A stretch of DNA of 34,577 nt from Acidimicrobiaceae bacterium (GTDB taxonomy: Bacteria; Actinomycetota; Acidimicrobiia; Acidimicrobiales; Aldehydirespiratoraceae): NCBI GenBank assembly GCA_002729125.1, contig PBTQ01000074.1:116507-151083 (forward strand). Direction: 5' to 3'. The notes under the pieces were generated by a model. That model ran no database searches. It was not told the origin of the DNA and saw only the letters and a program-made list of their open reading frames with translations. Of this stretch, positions 8,894-16,168 are shown one piece after another; the first letter of the stretch is position 1; the number at the start of each line of letters is the position of its first letter. Made by a program: the position numbers and the translations under genes.

Positions 8894-9958
8894 ATGGCGG
8901 CCACATCGCTGGCCGATCGACTCCGAGCGCGCATCGCGGCCGACGGGCCCATCGCCGTGTCCGATTTTGTCGATGCGGCCCTTTATGACGAGGCGGAGGG
9001 CTTCTACGCCATCGTTGGTCAGGCGGGTCGTCGCGGCGATTTCATCACCGCGCCTGAAGTGGGGCCGCTCTTCGGTGCGGTTGTCAGCAACGCTGTCGAT
9101 GCATGGTGGCGCGAGGCCGGGGAGCCCAATCGCTTTGTCGTCGCTGAGCACGGTGCCGGTCCGGGCACCCTTGCCCGCACCGTCACCGCTGCCGCCGGCG
9201 CATGCCTCGCGGCGGGCGCGCTCGAGTGGGTGATGGTCGAGCGGTCCGATAGCCAACGGCTCCAGCATCCTGACGGTGATCATCTGCGGTCGGTGGCCGA
9301 CGACCGTTCGCTCGATCTGGTTGATGTCGTGTTCGCTAACGAACTTCTCGACAATCTCGCCTTCGACATTGTTCAGCGTGGCGAGTCGGGTTGGTTCGAG
9401 CTGCGGGTCAGCACCGGTGACACCGGCTTCGCGCTGGTTGGTGGCTCGCCGACGGCGACACCAGCCGGCGTTGACGACGCCCCCGCCGGGAGCGTGCTGC
9501 CCGTCATCGGGCCGGCGATCGACTGGGTAAGTGAGCGCCGGCACCGCTTCCCCGGGGCCCTCCTTGTCGTGCTCGATTACGCGGCGGCGACGAGTGCCCT
9601 GCTCGAACGCGAAGGTGAGTGGCTGCGTGCCTACCGAGGCCATGACCGAGTTGTTGATTGGCTCGCCGACCCTGGTCGGTGCGACATCACGATCGACGTG
9701 CCGACCGAGCAACTCGCGGCGATCGGATCGCCGGTCATCGAGACGCAGGCAGCGTTCCTGCGCCGGTACGGTATCGATGCGCTCGTCGAGGAAGGCCGCC
9801 GTGCATGGGAGGCATCGGCCCACGTCGGTGACCTCGCTGCGCTTCGGGCACGGAGTCGGCTCACCGAGGCGGGTGCCCTGCTTGATCCTGCCGGGATGGG
9901 CTCGTTTCTCGTCGTCAGCTGGCCGAGCCAGGTGCGGCGACCCGCCCCATCGCCGTGA
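8894..9958 (+). CDS. SAM-dependent methyltransferase, MidA/NDUFAF7 (DUF185) family
   Basis: Probable class I protein-arginine methyltransferase of 354 residues. The N-terminal DFVDAALYDEAEGFYA and GDFITAPEVGPLFG segments are the DUF185/Methyltransf_28 signature. AEHGAGPGTLARTV is the SAM-binding glycine loop, and VVFANELLDNLAFD matches the family's NE..DN motif. The LDYG motif near the human NDUFAF7 active site reads LDYA here. In mitochondria NDUFAF7 symmetrically dimethylates Arg85 of NDUFS2, the NuoD orthologue, and is needed for complex I assembly. Here the gene directly follows nuoN (four-base gap) and is surely in the same operon, which supports the same role. The substrate arginine motif is encoded at bases 13-15. 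The family call is strong; the NuoD substrate is inference from orthology and position. Confidence 0.88.
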   Translation: MAATSLADRLRARIAADGPIAVSDFVDAALYDEAEGFYAIVGQAGRRGDFITAPEVGPLFGAVVSNAVDAWWREAGEPNRFVVAEHGAGPGTLARTVTAAAGACLAAGALEWVMVERSDSQRLQHPDGDHLRSVADDRSLDLVDVVFANELLDNLAFDIVQRGESGWFELRVSTGDTGFALVGGSPTATPAGVDDAPAGSVLPVIGPAIDWVSERRHRFPGALLVVLDYAAATSALLEREGEWLRAYRGHDRVVDWLADPGRCDITIDVPTEQLAAIGSPVIETQAAFLRRYGIDALVEEGRRAWEASAHVGDLAALRARSRLTEAGALLDPAGMGSFLVVSWPSQVRRPAPSP

Positions 9959-10016
9959 ACCGATCCGCAGGAATGCTGGTGCCGCCGCAGCTCGCAGACG
10001 GAACCCCCACTCGCCC

Positions 10017-10022
10017 TACACT
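10017..10022 (+). promoter_or_regulatory. -10 box (TACACT) of the TetR gene
   Basis: TACACT ends six bases before the ATG at 10029. No Shine-Dalgarno sequence is present, so a leaderless transcript is likely. Confidence 0.55.
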
Positions 10023-10028
10023 CTCGGC

Positions 10029-10664
10029 ATGACGGTCACTGAGCGTGCGCCCCTCAATCGGGTACTGATCGCCGAAACCGCGCTGTCGCTGATCGACGAG
10101 CGTGGGCTCGATCAACTGAGCATGCGCAAGCTGGGGGCCGAGCTCGGGGTTGAGGCGATGTCGCTCTACAACCATCTCGACAACAAGGACGACCTGCTCG
10201 ATGCGGTCGCCGACCGCCTGTACGAGCACATCCTCGACGCCTACACCGAACCTGATGGGCCCTGGCGGGTGCGGGCCGCCGAGATGGCTCTCAGCTATGT
10301 CTCGGTCGCAGCAGCGCACCCCAATGCGTTCCCGTTACTGGTCGGCCGTCCGCCCGTCTCTCGAGGTGAGCAACGCTTTATCGACCGGGTCGTTGCGATC
10401 TTCGACGACACCACCGACGACCTCCGCGTCGCCGCCCTCGCCTTCAGTGTCGTGGCGAACTGGGTCGTCGGCACACTCGTGCAACAGGCAAGTTCGGCAA
10501 GCGACGTGCCGAATCTCGCTCCCCACAGGGAATTTACCCGAGTCGCGACATTCAGGCGGGAGCTGTTAGTGAACCTGAGTCGCGAAGAACGTTTCGCCGA
10601 AGGCCTCGAAACCGTGCTCGATGGGATCGAGACTCGCTACTTCTCTGCGGAGCGGTACCCCTGA
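10029..10664 (+). CDS. TetR/AcrR-family transcriptional regulator
   Basis: DNA-binding repressor-type protein of 211 residues. Residues about 8-60 form the TetR helix-turn-helix: LIAETALSLIDERGLDQLSM, RKLGAELGVEAMSLYNHLDN, then KDDLLDAVADRLYEHI. The remainder resembles the TetR_C_1 ligand-binding domain, with the FPLLVGRPP..RGEQRFIDRV pattern. The frame is open further upstream, but the ATG at 10029 gives the conserved N-terminus and has a -10 box at leaderless spacing. The 3' end overlaps the convergent SnoaL-like gene by 28 bases. The target is unknown. The nearest candidates are the convergent SnoaL-like gene and the SDR beyond it. Confidence 0.88.
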   Translation: MTVTERAPLNRVLIAETALSLIDERGLDQLSMRKLGAELGVEAMSLYNHLDNKDDLLDAVADRLYEHILDAYTEPDGPWRVRAAEMALSYVSVAAAHPNAFPLLVGRPPVSRGEQRFIDRVVAIFDDTTDDLRVAALAFSVVANWVVGTLVQQASSASDVPNLAPHREFTRVATFRRELLVNLSREERFAEGLETVLDGIETRYFSAERYP

Positions 10665-11083
10665 GCGATGTGTTCGAGCCACCAGGCGGGCGCGTTGTCG
10701 AGCAGGTTGCCGAGGTTCGAATAGTCCCACCAGCGCTCGATCTTCCCGTCGGGGGCGAACACCATCACCGAGGCGAACGGATGGAGGATGCGTTCACCGG
10801 TGTGGAACACCCACTCCTCTTCGTGCTCGGTGACGACGATATCGCCCTCGGCGATCATCATCCCCTCGACGTGGTTGTGCGCCTCGACCGGGTCGAGTCC
10901 GAGTCGGAGTCGAGCGACGATCTCGTCAGGTCCGTGGGCGCCGCCGAGGGATTCACCCAGCCCCTTGTCGACATAGTTGGCGGTGGGGGAGAAAAAGCCA
11001 GCGACGGCCCCCCAGTTGTGGGAGTACAGCACCTCCCAATATCGAGCGGCGGTAGTCTTATTGCGTTCCTGAACGTCTCCCAT
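10637..11083 (-). CDS. SnoaL-like (NTF2-fold) protein
   Basis: Small alpha+beta-barrel protein of 148 residues, similar to SnoaL/limonene-epoxide-hydrolase-like polyketide cyclases and ketosteroid-isomerase relatives. Visible features are an N-terminal helix with AARYWEVLYSHNW, FFSPTANYVDKG, GPDEIVARLRLGL, and the strand pair DIVVTEHEEEWVFHTGE and FASVMVFAPDGKIERWWDY. The WDYSN segment is typical of this fold. The start at 11083 is chosen because TACGCT lies six bases before it; a longer frame would run into the SDR gene. The protein may act on a small hydrophobic substrate together with the SDR, but no substrate can be named. The 3' end overlaps the convergent TetR gene. Confidence 0.8.
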   Translation of the reverse strand: MGDVQERNKTTAARYWEVLYSHNWGAVAGFFSPTANYVDKGLGESLGGAHGPDEIVARLRLGLDPVEAHNHVEGMMIAEGDIVVTEHEEEWVFHTGERILHPFASVMVFAPDGKIERWWDYSNLGNLLDNAPAWWLEHIAQGYRSAEK

Positions 11084-11089
11084 GGCGCG

Positions 11090-11095
11090 AGCGTA
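11090..11095 (-). promoter_or_regulatory. -10 box (TACGCT) of the SnoaL-like gene
   Basis: On the minus strand TACGCT ends six bases before the ATG at 11083, with no Shine-Dalgarno sequence. The SnoaL-like gene may therefore have its own leaderless promoter just downstream of the SDR gene. Confidence 0.55.
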
Positions 11096-11141
11096 GACGG
11101 GGTCGGGCGGATGGCCCAGACGACCACTGTTATCGCTCAGC

Positions 11142-11930
11142 TCATAGATCGGGGAGCCCGAGTTCGAGGTTCGAGCCCTGGATGCCGCCGTTGACGGCCA
11201 GCACCTCGCCGGTGACATAGCTCGCAGCAGGCGAGGCAAGGAAGAGCACGGCGGCGGCGATGTCGTCGGGGTCACCCAGGCGACGCATCGGTGTGCCCTC
11301 GATCATGGCGTCGTGAAGCTCCGGGGTCTGGAGCACGATGTCGAGTGCTGAGGTCGCGATCGCCCCTGGGCTCACGGCATTGACCCTGACCTTCGGCGAG
11401 AGATCCTGTGCGAGTTCGCGGGTGAGATGGATCAGAGCCGCCTTGGCGGTGCCGTAGGCGCTCATCCCCCGGAACGCGAACTGGCCAGCGCTCGACGCAA
11501 TGTTCACCACGGACGCGCCGTCGGATTCGAGCAGATGCGGCACGGCCAGTTGGGTCAGATTGAAGGCGCTGGTGACGTTGAATCGCAGCGCAGTGTCGAA
11601 CGACCGCTCGCTCGTGTCGAGGAACGCCGACGGCATGGCGCCACCGACGTTGTTGACGACAACGTCGATCCGGCCGAATTCGGCGATGGCGGTATCAACG
11701 AGCGCCCGCATGCCGTCGCGGGTCGAGAGGTCGCCGGCGACCGTCACCGCTCGGCGTCCGTTTGTCTCGACCGCCGCCGCGGTTTCGGCGAGCTGGTCGA
11801 CTGAACGGGCGCCGGCGACGACATAGGCACCGGCTTCGGCCAGGCCAGCCGCCACGGCGGCGCCGATTCCTCGACCGGCCCCGGTGACGATGACAACACG
11901 ATCATCGAGACGAAATCGGTCGAGCATCAT
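11142..11930 (-). CDS. Short-chain dehydrogenase/reductase (SDR)
   Basis: Classical SDR of 262 residues. The NAD(P)-binding TGAGRGIG lies at residues 16-23 and the NNVGG motif near 93-97. The catalytic residues are Ser in IASSAG (about 146) and Tyr159 and Lys163 in YGTAK. The end motif PxGAIATS and the C-terminal YVTGEVLAVNGG..GS are typical of FabG-like SDRs. Acidic discrimination of the cofactor is unclear; the ARS after the second strand would allow NADP. The substrate is unknown. The start is ATG 11930 (a second ATG follows at once), with a TACGGT box seven bases upstream. Only 26 bases separate it from the divergent HD-domain gene. Confidence 0.9.
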   Translation of the reverse strand: MMLDRFRLDDRVVIVTGAGRGIGAAVAAGLAEAGAYVVAGARSVDQLAETAAAVETNGRRAVTVAGDLSTRDGMRALVDTAIAEFGRIDVVVNNVGGAMPSAFLDTSERSFDTALRFNVTSAFNLTQLAVPHLLESDGASVVNIASSAGQFAFRGMSAYGTAKAALIHLTRELAQDLSPKVRVNAVSPGAIATSALDIVLQTPELHDAMIEGTPMRRLGDPDDIAAAVLFLASPAASYVTGEVLAVNGGIQGSNLELGLPDL

Positions 11931-11937
11931 GGGCTGA

Positions 11938-11943
11938 ACCGTA
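11938..11943 (-). promoter_or_regulatory. -10 box (TACGGT) of the SDR gene
   Basis: On the minus strand TACGGT ends seven bases before the ATG at 11930. It shares two bases with the -10 box of the divergent HD gene (11942-11947). Confidence 0.55.
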
Positions 11944-11947
11944 GACT
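11942..11947 (+). promoter_or_regulatory. -10 box (TAGACT) of the HD-domain gene
   Basis: TAGACT ends nine bases before the ATG at 11957. It overlaps the divergent SDR -10 box by two bases, so the two polymerases should exclude each other. Confidence 0.5.
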
Positions 11948-11956
11948 TTGCTAGCG

Positions 11957-12739
11957 ATGTCTGCGACCGAGCTGGCGCCAGCCGAACGACTCAACGAGAT
12001 TCTGATGGCCGACGACGTTGTTGCCTCTCTGTGGGCGGCGATCGACAGCGGCCGCATCGACACGCTCGTGCCCGAATTGCTGGCGCTGCGCATGGAGCAG
12101 GATCCGATCCATCGTCACAAGGACGTTCTGTCCCACACCGTCGCCGTCGTCGCCAAGACCCCGGCCGATCTGGTCGTTCGTTTGGCGGCGTTGTTCCACG
12201 ACATCGCCAAACCCAAGACCCGAAGTTTCGAGCACGGTGGCGTGACCTTTCGTCATCACGAGGTCGTCGGTGGTCGGATGACCAGCAAGCGCATGGCTGC
12301 GCTCGGCTACGACGAGTCGGTGATCGATCAGGTTGCCGAACTGGTTCGTCTGAGCGGCCGGTTCAAGGGCTACGCCGACGGCTGGTCCGACGCTGCCGTT
12401 CGACGCTACGCCCGCGATGCTGGCCCGCTGCTCGGCCGCCTGAATGCGCTCGTGCGCTCCGATTGCACGACCCGCAACCGAGCGAAGGCCGGGGCGCTGC
12501 AGGAATCGATCGACGATCTCGAGCACCGTATCGCCGAGCTTGCGGAAGAGGATCGCCGGAATGCCGAGCGGCCCCAGATCGACGGCGATGCGGTGATGGC
12601 CCACCTCGGCATAGGGCCGGGCCGGGAGATCGGGCAGATCATGCGTTGGCTGCTCGAGCTCAAGCGCAGCGAGGGCGAGCTTCCCGAGACCGAACTGTTC
12701 GCTCGACTCGAGGCGTACCACGCCGAACTCGTCGGCTGA
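11957..12739 (+). CDS. HD-domain protein: C-terminal half of a CCA-adding-type enzyme
   Basis: This 260-residue protein resembles the neck-body-tail half of actinobacterial CCA tRNA nucleotidyltransferases (PcnA/Cca, usually about 480 residues). The hallmarks are LRMEQDPIHRHKDVLSHT (45-61), the metal-binding pair His81-Asp82 in AALFHDIAKPKTR, the HHEVVGGRMTSKRM segment, WSDAAVRRYARDAGPLLGRL, VRSDCTTRNRAKA, and a C-terminal region containing GIGPGREIGQIMRWLLELK. The N-terminal nucleotidyltransferase head (GGxxRD and DxD motifs) is missing, and no such sequence lies upstream, where the divergent SDR gene begins 26 bases away. It may act as an HD phosphohydrolase. The ATG at 11957 has a TAGACT box upstream; earlier in-frame ATGs would be inside the promoter. 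The homology is read from memory and fairly sure; the function is open. Confidence 0.82.
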   Translation: MSATELAPAERLNEILMADDVVASLWAAIDSGRIDTLVPELLALRMEQDPIHRHKDVLSHTVAVVAKTPADLVVRLAALFHDIAKPKTRSFEHGGVTFRHHEVVGGRMTSKRMAALGYDESVIDQVAELVRLSGRFKGYADGWSDAAVRRYARDAGPLLGRLNALVRSDCTTRNRAKAGALQESIDDLEHRIAELAEEDRRNAERPQIDGDAVMAHLGIGPGREIGQIMRWLLELKRSEGELPETELFARLEAYHAELVG

Positions 12740-13870
<1,131 letters not shown>

Positions 13871-13880
13871 TTTGAGCGGC

Positions 13881-13886
13881 CAGACT
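13881..13886 (+). promoter_or_regulatory. -10 box (CAGACT) of the Ldh-family gene
   Basis: CAGACT, a one-base variant of TANNNT, ends seven bases before the ATG at 13894. The same hexamer at similar spacing precedes two other genes (20035 and 23214). Confidence 0.45.
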
Positions 13887-13893
13887 GCAGGGT

Positions 13894-14874
13894 ATGGCTG
13901 CTGTCACGCTCGATCTGATCGAATCCACATCCCACGCTGCGCTGGCGCGTCATGGCTGCCGTGATGACATTGCGGCAGACGTGGCTCGTGCGGTCCGGGT
14001 GGCCGAACACAACGGCAACCGGATCTGCGGGCTGTACTACGTCGAGAGCTACTGCCGGCAGCTCGAGTCAGGCCGCCTGCCCGGTGATGTCGACCCCGTT
14101 GTCCACCACGATCGACCAGGGTCGGTGCGGGTCGACGCTCGGTTCGGTTTCGCGCAGACGGCGTTCCGTGTTGGGTTCGGCACTGCTGTCGCGGCGGCTC
14201 GGGCCAACGGTGTGGTTGGCTACGTGATCCAGCACAGCCACACGTGTACATCGCTCGGCTACTTCACCGAACAGTTTGCTGAAGCCGGTCTGATCGCTCT
14301 TGGCGTCACGAATGCCACGCCGCGGGTCGCAGCCCCTGGCGGCTCGGCGCGCGTGCTCGGCACCAACCCGATCGCTTTTGCAGTGCCTGACGGCCACGGC
14401 GGTGTCGCTTTTCAGTGGGATTTCTCCACGAGCGCCGTCGCGCTCGGAAAGATCACGATGGCGCAGGCGGCAGGCGAGCCGATCCCCGAGGGCTGGGCGA
14501 TCGATGCTGACGGCAACCCGACCACCGATCCTGATGCCGCCCTCGCTGGCTCGCTTGTCTCCGCTGGAGGCTACAAGGGCTACGGGATCGGCTTGCTCGT
14601 CGAGGTGCTCGCCGCCGCACTCACCGGCTCGAATCGCTCGGTTGATGTTCCACCGCTGAAGACTCCGGAGGGCGCGCCACACGATCTCGGGCAGTACTAC
14701 ATCGCGATCGACCCGGCGGCCCATGACCCCGGGTTCGCGGATCAGCTCGTTTCGCTCGCAGCGACGATTGCCGCGGATCCGGGTACCCGCCTTCCGGGGG
14801 CGAATCGGCCATCAATTTCCGAGGTCGACGTACCCGACGAGCTTTGGGCGTTGGTCTCGGGGCTCGCTGACTAG
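13894..14874 (+). CDS. Ldh family (Ldh_2) NAD(P)-dependent oxidoreductase
   Basis: Member of the malate/L-lactate/ureidoglycolate dehydrogenase family (Ldh_2, the YlbC/ComC/DpkA type), which is unrelated to Rossmann LDH. It is 326 residues long. The N-terminal helical domain has the usual SHAALARHG pattern. His116 in QHSHTCTSLGYFTE takes the place of the family's NSNHFGAAGYY catalytic histidine, but the surrounding residues are unusual. The segment APGGSARVLGTNPIAFAVP is the characteristic NAD(P)-binding stretch, followed by DFSTSAVALGKI and GGYKGYGIGLLVEVLAAALTG. The substrate could be a 2-oxo acid, an imino acid or a related compound. The stop shares a CTAG palindrome with the stop of the convergent small gene, so the two transcription units abut. 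Confidence 0.87.
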   Translation: MAAVTLDLIESTSHAALARHGCRDDIAADVARAVRVAEHNGNRICGLYYVESYCRQLESGRLPGDVDPVVHHDRPGSVRVDARFGFAQTAFRVGFGTAVAAARANGVVGYVIQHSHTCTSLGYFTEQFAEAGLIALGVTNATPRVAAPGGSARVLGTNPIAFAVPDGHGGVAFQWDFSTSAVALGKITMAQAAGEPIPEGWAIDADGNPTTDPDAALAGSLVSAGGYKGYGIGLLVEVLAAALTGSNRSVDVPPLKTPEGAPHDLGQYYIAIDPAAHDPGFADQLVSLAATIAADPGTRLPGANRPSISEVDVPDELWALVSGLAD

Positions 14875-15221
14875 CGCTCGACCTCGTCGAGCGTTGCTTC
14901 GGCGACGAGGAACATTTTCGACGCGTCGTACAGGGCGCTGAATTGAGCAGTCGCGATCGGCAGCCCTTGCCGTGACGCATGGTGGTAACCATCGGCAGCC
15001 GACGGGTCGGTCTCGCCCCGACGGTCGGCCGTCTTAGCCGCACTGAGGAGCCCTGACGGGGCGCGAAGGGCTCCATCGAGACGGCTTCGCCCAGCGAGCT
15101 CCTCGCAGGTCACCCAGCGGGCCACGAGGTTTGCGTCGCCGTGGTCAAGCCCGTCGACTCGCGCGATGCGATACACGAGATCGACGATCTCGCGTGGTTG
15201 GACTGGGATCACCTCATTCAC
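14871..15221 (-). CDS. Small conserved-looking protein, possibly DUF3726-related
   Basis: A 116-residue soluble, mainly helical protein with no recognised catalytic motif. The N-terminal part (REIVDLVYRIARVDG, then DANLVARWVTCEELAGR) recalls the start of DUF3726 proteins, which are longer; this match is from memory and weak. It is the last gene of a three-gene cassette. Its GTG start overlaps the stop of the dipeptidase-like gene (GTGA), which supports a real coupled gene. Its stop codon and that of the convergent Ldh gene are both contained in one CTAG (14871-14874). No terminator is visible between them. The function is unknown; position suggests it works with the two upstream proteins. Confidence 0.65.
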   Translation of the reverse strand: MNEVIPVQPREIVDLVYRIARVDGLDHGDANLVARWVTCEELAGRSRLDGALRAPSGLLSAAKTADRRGETDPSAADGYHHASRQGLPIATAQFSALYDASKMFLVAEATLDEVER

Positions 15222-16168
15222 GCGAAGACCGCGTCGAAGAGGCGAAGCCAGTTGCCGCCGAGCACGAGGTCACGCTCATTGGGCGCAAAGCCCGCTTCGT
15301 CGAGACCTTCGGCGAGCGATGGGAAGTCCTTCGGGCCGTCGAACCAGGCTGGCCACGGTGGGAACTGGGGGATTGCCTCAATCTCGGCCGGACGGTCCCA
15401 TCGGCCGCTTCGCATCCATCCGAGTGCATCAGGGTCCCAACCGAGTACGGCGTCGGAGCCGATGGCGACATGCTCGACCCCGATCGTGTCGGCGAGGTGG
15501 GCCAGCATCCCGCAGTACTCGGCGCGGGTGACGTCGGCTCCGCCCATGAAGAGGGGGTAGAGCGTGCAACCGATCACGCCGCCGCGGTCGGCGACGGCGG
15601 CGACGAGATCATCGGGCTTGTTTCGGGGCGAGTCACAGAAACTCAGCGGGTTGCCATGGGTGATGGCGATCGGTTGGGACGATGCGTCGACGGCGTCGCG
15701 CCCGGTGCGGTTGCCGACATGGCTGATGTCGACGAGCACGCTGGCGTCGTTGAGGGCAGCGACCATGCGATGCCCCGCCCGAGTGAGGCCGCCATCGTGG
15801 GGCTCCCAGCAACTCGAGCCGAGGTGATTGGCGATGTTGTAGGTGAGCTGCACAACCCGCACGCCAACGTCGGCGAAGATCCCAGCCAATTCGGGGTCGT
15901 CGCCGAGCATCGAGCTGTTCTGGAAGCCGAGCACGATGCCGAGGACGCCGTCGGCCTTTGCTCGGTGCATCTCGTCGACCGTTTGAACGATGCGGATCGC
16001 GTCGGCGTTGGTGCGGCACAGATGACGGAAGGCGCCGATGCGGGTCATCGTGCCGGCAAGGTCTTCCCAGACCCCGACGGTGGCGTGCACGATGTCGACG
16101 CCGCCGGAACGGACCTCATCGATCACCGGCCGGGACCAGTTGTTGATCTGCAGACCGTCGATGATCAC
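15218..16168 (-). CDS. Membrane-dipeptidase-like (M19 family) protein with altered metal site
   Basis: TIM-barrel amidohydrolase-type protein of 316 residues, related to renal dipeptidase (M19). Retained family elements are His150 in VDISH, His171 in ITHGNP followed by SPRNKPDDL, and Asp239 in AIGSD, which correspond to His198, His219 and Asp288 of human renal dipeptidase. The N-terminal HxD motif (usually DGHNDxP) reads DGLQINN at residues 4-10, and the bridging glutamate region (GxEGG) reads GFQNSS around 81-86. So three of the usual zinc ligands are missing. No signal peptide is seen. The GTG start overlaps the upstream stop (GTGA). The protein may have a different metal content or substrate, or be non-catalytic. 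It is the middle gene of a coupled cassette. Confidence 0.82.
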   Translation of the reverse strand: MIIDGLQINNWSRPVIDEVRSGGVDIVHATVGVWEDLAGTMTRIGAFRHLCRTNADAIRIVQTVDEMHRAKADGVLGIVLGFQNSSMLGDDPELAGIFADVGVRVVQLTYNIANHLGSSCWEPHDGGLTRAGHRMVAALNDASVLVDISHVGNRTGRDAVDASSQPIAITHGNPLSFCDSPRNKPDDLVAAVADRGGVIGCTLYPLFMGGADVTRAEYCGMLAHLADTIGVEHVAIGSDAVLGWDPDALGWMRSGRWDRPAEIEAIPQFPPWPAWFDGPKDFPSLAEGLDEAGFAPNERDLVLGGNWLRLFDAVFA

